From Cytophagales bacterium (lineage in GTDB: Bacteria; Bacteroidota; Bacteroidia; Cytophagales; Spirosomataceae), in contig JABMMK010000175.1 of assembly GCA_013205605.1 (NCBI GenBank), forward strand, positions 1 to 8,510: DNA of 8,510 nucleotides. Reading direction: 5' to 3'. Within the stretch, counting starts at the first letter, position 1. Each line of letters begins with the position of its first letter. The position numbers were made by a program, and so were the translations under genes. The notes under the pieces were generated by a model. That model did not search any database, had not been told where the DNA came from, and saw only the letters and a program-made list of their open reading frames with translations. Positions 1 through 6,094 of the stretch are shown here, one piece after another.

Positions 1-1465
1 AGAGTAAGTGAGCAAAAGATTTAAATCCTATAGTCTCAACATACACTTTTTGGCCTGATTTGGCAATGTAAAAATCAATAGGTGTGGCTTGCGTATAGCC
101 CTCGATCTTCGGTACGACAAACCTCGAATAAGCAAAAATCAAACATATGCTGATTGTCATACATATTAAAAACTTCTGAAAACTGAGTCCATTTTTACCC
201 CAAACGGAATAAATAATCAAAGCCGACCAAACCACTCCGATCCATTTTTCAAATCCATCCCAAGCCACTGGGGATTGTAAATTTCCTCGAACAAACCCAT
301 CCTGAATAAAAGGCAAAAAGACGCTTGGATTTTCTCCGATTAAAGGCACTAATGTAAAAATAAGACCTAACAACAAGCCAACCACAACAAAAAGAATCGT
401 TTTCAAACGGCTCAAAGGCGCATTGCCTTCATGCCAAGCATGTAATACATGAGCCGAAAAAAAGGTGATGGGCAGCCAGCACATGGATGAATAATGAACA
501 ATCTTCGTTTTGACCAAACTAAACAAAATCAAAACCACCCAAAATAGAACTTTCATCCAGGAGGCGAAAGCCGTTGATTCTTTTTTGACAAATATCCGAT
601 TCAATGCTAAAATAGAAATAGGGAAGCAGCCCAACAATAAAACCAGGGCATGGTAATAAAAGGGTTGGCCATGGCCGGCATCCCCGGTAGTCAAAAGTCG
701 AATCTGATACGCAAAAAAGTCCTCGATAATTCCCATTCCAAATTTCATTGCGATCAATCCGTACCAGGAAACAAAAAATAAACAAGCAATAGTGGCAGAC
801 AAAATCGCCGCTTTTAACAACGTGAAAAAACGAGGCATTACTTCCTTTCTATGGATGATACCGAAAATCAATAAAGTTAATCCCCATAGTAACAAGGCCA
901 CCGGTCCTTTCGTCAGCATCCCTAATCCAATCATCACCCCGGCTAAAATTGCATTTTTAACTCGAGAAGAATCGGCATAAAACTCGGCAAAATAGTAAAT
1001 GCCTAAAAATATAAATAAGTTGAACAGCGGGTCAATAATCCCGGAACTTGCGTATACATGTGGAGTAATAGCCGCTAGGTAAGAAAAAGCCCAAAGGTGT
1101 CCAAAATTATCAGAAAAATGCTTTTTACCTATCTTAAAAATGATTAGTAGCGTTGCAATTCCGACGATCGCATTCGGAAAACGAGCGGCAAATTCCATAC
1201 TTGTCCAAGCATGTTCCGTAAAAGTGCCAAAGAACATAAAACTTAATGCTTGCAGCCAAATGAATAATGGAGGCTTTTCCCAAAAAGGTAAAAAATTAAT
1301 TTGAACACTTAAAAAATCTTGGCTAACCAACATTTCACGGGCCGACTCCGCAAAATTTATTTCATCCCAATCGAACAGATGTGATGCCCCTAAATTGGGT
1401 AAAAAGACAAGGCCCCCAAAAAAAATCCAACATAAATAGGGAAAACGCTTGGCATATGAGATCAT
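1..1465 (-). CDS. ArnT/PMT-like membrane glycosyltransferase (3' end outside window)
   Basis: The frame is open from an ATG at 1465 to the left edge, giving 488 residues without a stop; the C-terminus lies outside. Visible features match the GT-C fold (GT39/GT83, ArnT/PMT_2 type). An N-terminal hydrophobic segment (about 10-24) is followed by the acidic loop motif DWDEINFAESAREML (32-46), where D34/E35 sit at the usual catalytic acidic position. Next come WEKPPLFIWLQ (62-72), an Asp in GIIDP (142-146), TKGP (185-188), GHGQPFYYH (264-272) and many further hydrophobic segments. Family members move a sugar from a polyprenyl-phosphate donor to lipid A, protein or another acceptor on the periplasmic side. 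The donor and acceptor here cannot be told. The start codon shares ATGA with the stop of the upstream PAP2 gene, so the two are probably translationally coupled. The family assignment is strong; the substrate is unknown. Confidence 0.88.
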   Translation of the reverse strand, partial: MISYAKRFPYLCWIFFGGLVFLPNLGASHLFDWDEINFAESAREMLVSQDFLSVQINFLPFWEKPPLFIWLQALSFMFFGTFTEHAWTSMEFAARFPNAIVGIATLLIIFKIGKKHFSDNFGHLWAFSYLAAITPHVYASSGIIDPLFNLFIFLGIYYFAEFYADSSRVKNAILAGVMIGLGMLTKGPVALLLWGLTLLIFGIIHRKEVMPRFFTLLKAAILSATIACLFFVSWYGLIAMKFGMGIIEDFFAYQIRLLTTGDAGHGQPFYYHALVLLLGCFPISILALNRIFVKKESTAFASWMKVLFWVVLILFSLVKTKIVHYSSMCWLPITFFSAHVLHAWHEGNAPLSRLKTILFVVVGLLLGLIFTLVPLIGENPSVFLPFIQDGFVRGNLQSPVAWDGFEKWIGVVWSALIIYSVWGKNGLSFQKFLICMTISICLIFAYSRFVVPKIEGYTQATPIDFYIAKSGQKVYVETIGFKSFAHLL

Positions 1466-2079
1466 CGTAATTCGGATTTTGAAACATTCAAGTAATAAAC
1501 AAAAAGCGATACTCCCGTGCCGATCATAGCCCCCACAGCGGTATCCACTGGAAAATGTTGAAATAAATAAACCCTTGAATAAGCTACTAACATGGCATAA
1601 AAGACCATTAATAGGGTAATCCATGGCTTGTTGGCCGCCAACGAGATCCAAAAGCACATAAACCAGGCAGCCGAAGTATGTCCCGAAGGCATACTGTTAT
1701 ATTCATGGATCAAAAGGTTTTGTACCAAATGCCAAGAATATGCCTGCCCCTTAAAATAGGCCAGCGGCCGAAGAGCGTCTTTAAAAACGACTAATTTCAG
1801 AAATTGTATGAGAAGGGTTGAAAAAATATAGGAGATTACATAGGACTTTAATAAATCGCTTTTTTTCCAAATGAGATATCCCAAAAACAAAATCGGGATC
1901 GTTATTTCCGCTCCCGAAGTAATTATTTTAAACAAAAAATCCGCCTCAGGGGAATTAAATGAATTAATAAGACTCATTTGACCCAGGCGATCCAATGAAA
2001 AAATATAGGTCAAAACCACGGCTTCAAAAAAGATTAACCCCGATAAATAATAAATGACCACCTTATTCCTTGGACTCAT
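1462..2079 (-). CDS. PAP2-family membrane phosphatase
   Basis: This 205-residue protein has about five or six hydrophobic segments (near 8-28, 55-71, 80-99, 136-150, 152-170 and 180-197). It carries the three PAP2 phosphatase signatures: a first motif ending in RP (R104-P105), PSGH at 131-134, and SR-x5-H-x3-D at 168-179 with catalytic-type H175 and D179. In the first motif the nearest lysines are K95 and K100, so the spacing is not the textbook K-x6-RP. PAP2 membrane enzymes dephosphorylate undecaprenyl pyrophosphate, phosphatidic acid or lipid A phosphates at the outer face of the inner membrane. Which of these applies is not decidable here. It is the first gene of a minus-strand pair and overlaps the glycosyltransferase start by four bases. 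ATG 2079 is chosen because only 101 bp separate it from the divergent gene. Confidence 0.9.
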   Translation of the reverse strand: MSPRNKVVIYYLSGLIFFEAVVLTYIFSLDRLGQMSLINSFNSPEADFLFKIITSGAEITIPILFLGYLIWKKSDLLKSYVISYIFSTLLIQFLKLVVFKDALRPLAYFKGQAYSWHLVQNLLIHEYNSMPSGHTSAAWFMCFWISLAANKPWITLLMVFYAMLVAYSRVYLFQHFPVDTAVGAMIGTGVSLFVYYLNVSKSELR

Positions 2080-2122
2080 GCCGACAAAGGTCGTAAGATT
2101 TTACGAAATTGTTATTTGATCA

Positions 2123-2153
2123 TTTGCTCTTTAATAAAATTTGCCTAATTTTG
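2123..2153 (+). promoter_or_regulatory. Bacteroidota-type promoter for the yceD-rpmF operon
   Basis: The -33 element TTTG lies at 2123-2126 and a perfect -7 element TAATTTTG at 2146-2153, 19 bp apart. This is the consensus for the primary sigma factor of Bacteroidota (TTTG-N19-TAnnTTTG). The start of transcription should fall near 2159, giving a 5' leader of about 20 nt before the ATG at 2181. This placement also excludes the upstream in-frame ATG at 2109, which would lie ahead of the promoter. Confidence 0.8.
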
Positions 2154-2180
2154 CATTCCTTTTTTTATCCACCTTTGGAA

Positions 2181-2726
2181 ATGAAAGTTTTAGACGCATA
2201 TCAGATACCCATACTTTCTTTAGAAGATAAATCGTATCGATATACCTTTGAAGGGGAAGATGATTTCTTCCAAGCTTTTGAACAAGAATGGGTGGAAAAA
2301 GGGCAATTCAGATCAGTAGTAGAACTTAATAAGTCGGCTACCATGATTCAAGTAGAGTTGAAAATTGAAGGTTCGATCCGATTAATTTGTGATCGATCCT
2401 TAGAGGAATTTGATTATCCGTTTGAGGTAGATGAGAAACTTATTTATAAGTATTCAGATCACTCAGAGGAAATGGGGAACAACTTGTTTTTAATCGACAG
2501 GAAATCTCCCAAATTAGATTTATCGCAAGATTTGTTTGATTTCATAGCGTTACAAGTACCTATGAAAAAATTACATCCGCGATATACCCATCAGGCGGAT
2601 GCCTTGGAAGGAAATCAGTTTATTTATTCGACCGAAAAAGTTTTGGACGATAACTCTACTGAAAAAGCAGAAGAAGACATGGACCCACGTTGGGCCGCAT
2701 TAAAAAATTTAAAAGACAATAATTAA
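2181..2726 (+). CDS. yceD: DUF177 / YceD-family protein, large-subunit rRNA-associated
   Basis: The protein has 181 residues from ATG 2181. The frame is open further up to an ATG at 2109, but that codon lies before the predicted promoter. MKVLDAYQIPI also resembles the usual family N-terminus. The DUF177 core is visible as GSIRLICDRSLEEFDYPF (64-81). A later family-like stretch reads FIALQVPMKKLHP, and the acidic tail ends in DPRWAALKNL (168-177). C70 is present, but the position where many relatives have a second Cys (C-x-R-C) is Ser73. DUF177 proteins are linked to 23S rRNA accumulation in plants and bacteria; the biochemical activity is unclear. The gene directly precedes rpmF with an 11-bp gap, the widely conserved yceD-rpmF-plsX-fabH order, which supports the call. 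Confidence 0.9.
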   Translation: MKVLDAYQIPILSLEDKSYRYTFEGEDDFFQAFEQEWVEKGQFRSVVELNKSATMIQVELKIEGSIRLICDRSLEEFDYPFEVDEKLIYKYSDHSEEMGNNLFLIDRKSPKLDLSQDLFDFIALQVPMKKLHPRYTHQADALEGNQFIYSTEKVLDDNSTEKAEEDMDPRWAALKNLKDNN

Positions 2727-2737
2727 AGAACAATACA

Positions 2738-2932
2738 ATGGCACATCCTAAAAGAAAAATTTCTAAGACAAGACGTGATACGAGAAGAGCGCATGACTTT
2801 GGTACACCAAGGCAATTAGCGGTGGATAGCCAAACAGGCGAAACACATTTATTTCATCGTGCACATGCTCATGAGGGTAACTTATACTACAAAGGCAAAA
2901 TGATTGTAGAAGGGTATACTGGAAAAGCATAA
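2738..2932 (+). CDS. rpmF: 50S ribosomal protein L32 (bL32), cysteine-free form
   Basis: This 64-residue basic protein starts MAHPKRKISKTRRDTRRAH, the diagnostic L32 N-terminus. It continues with LAVDSQTGETHLFHRAH and NLYYKGKMIVEG, the C-terminal half of the family. L32 sits on the large subunit near the peptidyl transferase side. Many bacterial L32 proteins bind zinc through two Cys pairs. Here there is no Cys at all: the first pair region reads DSQTGE and the second reads RAHAHEG. The protein should therefore fold without zinc, a known variation in this phylum. It is slightly longer than the usual 57-60 residues. It lies 11 bp after yceD and is surely cotranscribed with it. No Shine-Dalgarno sequence is visible. 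Confidence 0.97.
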   Translation: MAHPKRKISKTRRDTRRAHDFGTPRQLAVDSQTGETHLFHRAHAHEGNLYYKGKMIVEGYTGKA

Positions 2933-2951
2933 TCAGTCGCCAACAAACCAA

Positions 2952-2977
2952 GGTATTTTCGCAAATGCGAAAATATC
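2952..2977. other. Perfect hairpin between rpmF and plsX
   Basis: TATTTTCGC (2954-2962) and GCGAAAATA (2967-2975) are exact reverse complements around the loop AAAT. A G-U pair and a G-C pair outside them extend the stem to 11 bp. No T-run follows directly: CCCG comes next, and a T6 run appears only at 2992-2997. It is therefore a poor intrinsic terminator. It may instead be a processing or stability hairpin for the yceD-rpmF mRNA, or a leaky attenuator ahead of plsX. Confidence 0.55.
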
Positions 2978-3012
2978 CCGTTAAAATGCTATTTTTTGAC
3001 TAAAATAAATAC

Positions 3013-3020
3013 TATTTTTG
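3013..3020 (+). promoter_or_regulatory. Probable internal promoter (-7 element) for plsX
   Basis: TATTTTTG at 3013-3020 is a perfect TAnnTTTG -7 element, followed by CACTACG. Transcription would begin near 3026, about 26 nt before the plsX ATG at 3052. The best -33 candidate, TTTG at 2995-2998, is only 14 bp upstream instead of about 19, so the promoter is incomplete by consensus. Its place in the longest gap of the operon (119 bp) makes a secondary start for the lipid genes plausible. Confidence 0.5.
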
Positions 3021-3051
3021 CACTACGATTTTAGTATTTAAAACAAAATAG

Positions 3052-3996
3052 ATGAACATAGCAATCGACGTGATGGGAGGAGATTATGCTCCAGAGGCAG
3101 TGATTGATGGAATAATAGAATCAATTAATTTGTTGACCAACCATGAGACTATATTAGCTATAGGACCAGAAGACGTCATTAATTCCTTATTTAAATCTCG
3201 AAATTTCTCAAGTACCCAGGTTCGCGTTGTTCATGCGGATCAGGTCATTGAAATGGGAGAACATCCGACAAAAGCATTAAGTCAAAAACCCAATTCCAGC
3301 ATCGGCATTGGGTTTTCTCTTTTAAAAGAGGGAAAAGCAGACGTATTTGCCTCAGCTGGAAATACGGGGGCTATGATGGTGGGATCGCTTTTTTCCGTAA
3401 AAACAATCCATGGAATTCAGAGACCGGCCATAGCAGGATTTGTCCCGCAGGTCGATGGCCATTACGCGATTATGTTAGACATTGGCGCTAATGCGGATTG
3501 TAAACCTGAGATGTTAGCCCAATGGGCGGAGTTAGGCTCCATTTATTTTGAATCAACCACTGGAAAATCAAACCCTCGCGTAGGATTGATGAATATTGGC
3601 GAAGAGGAACAAAAAGGGAGCATCTTGGCTCAGGGCACGCATGCCTTATTGAAAGAAAATTCTCACATTAATTTTATAGGAAATATAGAAGGAAAAGATT
3701 TATTTCGTAACAAGGCTGATGTGATTGTTACTGATGGATTTACCGGAAATATAGTCTTAAAAATGGGTGAGTCTATTTACAACATCATGAAGGAGCAGGG
3801 GATGATGAATGAATTTGTTGAGAATACCAATTATGAAAATTATGGAGGAAGCCCCATTATAGGCATTAATGGAAATGTAATTATAGCCCACGGAGCATCA
3901 AGCCCAAAGGCGATTAAAAATATGATTAAGCTTTGTAAATCAGTCGTTGACTCAAATGTATGCCAAAAAATTAAGGCAGAATTTGAGGAAAAATAA
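3052..3996 (+). CDS. plsX: Phosphate acyltransferase PlsX
   Basis: PlsX makes acyl-phosphate from acyl-ACP and inorganic phosphate. Acyl-phosphate is the donor PlsY uses for the first acylation of glycerol-3-phosphate. The 314 residues cover the whole family (about 310-350). Signatures seen are IAIDVMGGDYAPEA (3-16), ASAGNTGAMMVGSLF (100-114), MLDIGANADCKPEML (141-155), VGLMNIGEEEQKGS (177-190), FIGNIEGKDLF (208-218), VTDGFTGNIVLK (226-237) and IAHGASSPKAIKNMI (278-292). The enzyme is a soluble or peripheral membrane protein. ATG 3052 gives the exact family N-terminus. It lies 119 bp after rpmF and 28 bp before fabH. Its neighbours supply acyl chains (fabH, accB, accC), so cotranscription ties phospholipid entry to fatty acid initiation. 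Confidence 0.97.
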   Translation: MNIAIDVMGGDYAPEAVIDGIIESINLLTNHETILAIGPEDVINSLFKSRNFSSTQVRVVHADQVIEMGEHPTKALSQKPNSSIGIGFSLLKEGKADVFASAGNTGAMMVGSLFSVKTIHGIQRPAIAGFVPQVDGHYAIMLDIGANADCKPEMLAQWAELGSIYFESTTGKSNPRVGLMNIGEEEQKGSILAQGTHALLKENSHINFIGNIEGKDLFRNKADVIVTDGFTGNIVLKMGESIYNIMKEQGMMNEFVENTNYENYGGSPIIGINGNVIIAHGASSPKAIKNMIKLCKSVVDSNVCQKIKAEFEEK

Positions 3997-4006
3997 CAAA
4001 ACACAT

Positions 4007-4012
4007 AGGAGG
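4007..4012 (+). promoter_or_regulatory. Shine-Dalgarno-like AGGAGG upstream of fabH
   Basis: AGGAGG lies in the 28-bp plsX-fabH gap, 12 nt before the ATG at 4025. The spacing is longer than the ideal 5-9 nt. No other gene start in the window shows such a motif, in keeping with weak Shine-Dalgarno use in Bacteroidota. It may be a real ribosome site or chance. Confidence 0.4.
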
Positions 4013-4024
4013 TCGAAGAGAACC

Positions 4025-5029
4025 ATGCAAAATAAAATTAGTGCAGCCATTACAGGAGTTTCAGGATATGTTCCGGAGTATGTGCTGACCAATGAAGAAT
4101 TAGAAAAGTTAGTAGAAACCAATGACGAGTGGATTACTTCAAGAACAGGAATTAAAGAAAGGCGCATTTTAAAAGGAGAAGGACAGGGGACTTCTGTGAT
4201 GGCTGCCAAGGCAGTTTCAGACTTATTAGCCAAAACAAATACTAAGCCTGAGGAAATCGATTTGGTTATTTGTGCGACCGTTACCCCGGATTATTTTTTC
4301 CCTTCTGCATCCAATTTGATTTGTAAAGCAGTAGGCATTCGAGAGACTGCTTCATTTGATTTAGCTGCGGCCTGTTCGGGCTTTTTAAATGCCTTAGCTA
4401 CTGGAGCCGTATTTATTGAATCAGGAAGATATAAAAAAGTAATCGTGGTGGGAGCGGATAAAATGTCTGCCATCGTAGATTATACGGATCGAACTACCTG
4501 CATTTTATTTGGCGATGGAGCCGGAGCGGTTTTATTGGAACCCAACGATGAAGGAGTAGGCGTTCAAGATTTTATTTTAAAGTCTGATGGAGAAGGTTGT
4601 GAGAGTTTAATGCAAAAAGGAGGAGGCAGCGCCTATCCGCCGACGCATGAAACCATTGATCAAAAATTGCATTACATACGCCAAGAAGGCCAGTCGGTCT
4701 TCAAATTTGCGGTGACTCGCATGGCCGATATTTCTGCCGAAATCATGGAAAGAAATCAATTGACCGGTGAGGATGTTCGTTTTTTAGTACCTCATCAGGC
4801 CAATAAACGAATCATTGACGCCACGGCGAGTCGAATGAATATTGGAGAAGAGAAGGTGATGTTGAATATTCAAAAATATGGAAATACCACCGCGGCCACG
4901 ATACCTTTGTGTCTTTGGGATTATGAAAATCAATTAAAAAAAGGAGATAATTTAATTTTAGCAGCTTTTGGAGGCGGATTTACGTGGGCATCAGCGTATG
5001 TAAAATGGGCCTATGACCCCAAAAAATAA
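4025..5029 (+). CDS. fabH: Beta-ketoacyl-ACP synthase III (FabH)
   Basis: FabH condenses a short acyl-CoA primer, usually acetyl-CoA, with malonyl-ACP to start type II fatty acid synthesis. From ATG 4025 the protein has 334 residues; the family is about 315-335. An upstream in-frame ATG at 3947 would overlap plsX and add a lysine- and arginine-rich stretch foreign to the family, so it is rejected. The catalytic triad is intact: C117 in AAACSGF, H257 in PHQANKRI (the ACP-binding segment) and N287 in KYGNTTAATIP. Other family marks are NDEWITSRTGIKERR (33-47), ICATVTPDYFFPS (82-94), GDGAGAVLLEP (163-173) and the C-terminal AAFGGGFTW. It follows plsX by 28 bp and precedes efp by 6 bp. Primer preference (straight or branched) cannot be read from the sequence. 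Confidence 0.96.
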   Translation: MQNKISAAITGVSGYVPEYVLTNEELEKLVETNDEWITSRTGIKERRILKGEGQGTSVMAAKAVSDLLAKTNTKPEEIDLVICATVTPDYFFPSASNLICKAVGIRETASFDLAAACSGFLNALATGAVFIESGRYKKVIVVGADKMSAIVDYTDRTTCILFGDGAGAVLLEPNDEGVGVQDFILKSDGEGCESLMQKGGGSAYPPTHETIDQKLHYIRQEGQSVFKFAVTRMADISAEIMERNQLTGEDVRFLVPHQANKRIIDATASRMNIGEEKVMLNIQKYGNTTAATIPLCLWDYENQLKKGDNLILAAFGGGFTWASAYVKWAYDPKK

Positions 5030-5035
5030 ACAAGC

Positions 5036-5599
5036 ATGGCAACTACAGCAGATATTAAAAACGGAATGGTGATTAAATTCAACGATGATTTATTTTCAAT
5101 CATTGAGTTTTTACACGTAAAACCGGGAAAAGGTCCCGCATTTGTACGGACAAAATTACGCTCATTGAACACGGCAAGAGTGATCGACAATACCTTTAAC
5201 TCGGGCGTGACCATTTATCCTGTCCGTGTGGAGCGTAGGAAATTCCAATTTATTTATAAAGATGAATTTGGGTACAACTTCATGGATAATGAGTCATTTG
5301 AGCAAATTCTATTAAATTCGAATTTAGTGATTATGGCAGATTTGATGAAAGAAGGCCAGGAGGTTGAGATTTTAATCAACACGGAAAACGAACAGGCTAT
5401 TTCATGTGAATTGCCTCCGTTTGTTGAATTAAAAGTTACTTATACGGAACCCGGTGTTCGTGGAGATACGGCAAATTCACCCAAAAAACCGGCAACCGTT
5501 GAGACTGGAGCCACCATTACTGTTCCAATATTCATCGAACAAGACGAAATTATAAAAGTTGACACAAGAACCTACGCATATGCGGAGCGTGTAAAATAA
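5036..5599 (+). CDS. efp: Translation elongation factor P
   Basis: EF-P binds between the P and E sites and relieves ribosome stalling at consecutive prolines. The 187 residues match the usual length of about 185-190 and the three beta-barrel domains. Domain I carries the tip loop HVKPGKGPAFVRTKLRS (27-43). K32 stands at the position that is modified in species with lysylated or similarly modified EF-P, so this is a Lys-type rather than an Arg-type factor. Domain III has TEPGVRGDTANSPKKPA and the ending VDTRTYAYAERVK, the canonical C-terminus. No modification enzyme is present in the window. ATG 5036 lies 6 bp after the fabH stop, so cotranscription is near certain. The final codons are part of an inverted repeat that spans the stop codon. 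Confidence 0.97.
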   Translation: MATTADIKNGMVIKFNDDLFSIIEFLHVKPGKGPAFVRTKLRSLNTARVIDNTFNSGVTIYPVRVERRKFQFIYKDEFGYNFMDNESFEQILLNSNLVIMADLMKEGQEVEILINTENEQAISCELPPFVELKVTYTEPGVRGDTANSPKKPATVETGATITVPIFIEQDEIIKVDTRTYAYAERVK

Positions 5600-5631
5600 T
5601 TTTATCTACCTTTACACGCGTAAAATAATTT
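5587..5631. repeat. Inverted and direct repeats across the efp stop codon and accB leader
   Basis: GCGTGTAAA (5587-5595) and TTTACACGC (5611-5619) are exact reverse complements with a 15-nt loop that contains the efp TAA stop (5597-5599). In addition, GTAAAATAATTT occurs twice as a direct repeat, at 5591-5602 and 5620-5631; the second copy ends just before the accB ATG at 5636. No T-run suggests termination. TACCTTTA at 5607-5614 is one base off the -7 consensus but lacks a -33 partner. Possible roles are mRNA processing, a binding site, or merely a small local duplication. Confidence 0.6.
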
Positions 5632-5635
5632 AAAA

Positions 5636-6091
5636 ATGGATACTAAAGAAATACAAAGACTTTTAGATTATATAGCTAAATCACCATTAGCTGAGGTAAG
5701 CATCGAAACGGAAGGATTAAAAGTTTCCGTGAAGAAACATAGTACAATCGCACCTATGGTACAAATGGCTGCGGCTCCAGCTCCTACTCCTATCGCATAT
5801 AGGGAAGAGGCTCAAGCCCCTACGGCACCAAGCATCTCCAGTACAGATCATTTATATACGGTCAAATCACCTATGATAGGTACATTTTACCGTTCGGCAG
5901 GCCCTGATAAAGAAAACTTTATTGAGGTCGGATCTATGATTGAACCAGGCAAAACGGTTTGCATGATCGAAGCCATGAAACTTTTTAATGAAATTGATTC
6001 AGAGGTTTCAGGTAAGATTGTTAAAATTTTGGTAGAAAATGCCACACCGGTTGAGTTCGACCAACCCTTATTCTTGGTAGAAATAGCATAA
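5636..6091 (+). CDS. accB: Biotin carboxyl carrier protein of acetyl-CoA carboxylase
   Basis: AccB carries the biotin that shuttles CO2 from biotin carboxylase to the carboxyltransferase, yielding malonyl-CoA for fatty acid synthesis. The 151 residues show the usual three parts. The N-terminal segment (1-40) begins MDTKEIQRLLDYIAKSPLAEV. A flexible Ala/Pro-rich linker covers about 41-70, including APAPTPIAYREEAQAPTAP. The biotinyl domain covers about 73-151. The biotin site is K115 in CMIEAMKLFNEI, with VKSPMIGTFYRS (76-87, the protruding thumb of AccB-type carriers) and EVSGKIVKIL around it. ATG 5636 is 36 bp after efp, and accC starts 3 bp after the stop. The carboxyltransferase genes accA and accD are not in the window. 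Confidence 0.97.
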   Translation: MDTKEIQRLLDYIAKSPLAEVSIETEGLKVSVKKHSTIAPMVQMAAAPAPTPIAYREEAQAPTAPSISSTDHLYTVKSPMIGTFYRSAGPDKENFIEVGSMIEPGKTVCMIEAMKLFNEIDSEVSGKIVKILVENATPVEFDQPLFLVEIA

Positions 6092-6094
6092 TTT

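Noticed and set aside
519..980. Short open frames on both strands at 519-785 (minus) and 792-980 (plus).
   Set aside because: Both lie inside the continuous minus-strand glycosyltransferase frame, which carries conserved family motifs on both sides and no stop.
1..1465. Possible pseudogene or gene-free region at the left end.
   Set aside because: I translated the minus frame from 1465 to position 2 and found no stop; the motif order and hydrophobic pattern are intact, so it is an intact gene cut only by the window edge.
2763..2951. A minus-strand frame opposite rpmF.
   Set aside because: It is a shadow of the clear L32 gene, with no family resemblance and no promoter.
3947..4024. A 26-codon N-terminal extension of fabH from an in-frame ATG at 3947.
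   Set aside because: It overlaps plsX by 50 bp in another frame and is lysine/arginine-rich, unlike FabH N-termini. ATG 4025 gives the family start.
5607..5614. TACCTTTA as a -7 promoter element for accB.
   Set aside because: It differs from TAnnTTTG at the last base and no TTTG lies about 19 bp upstream; accB is better explained as part of the operon.
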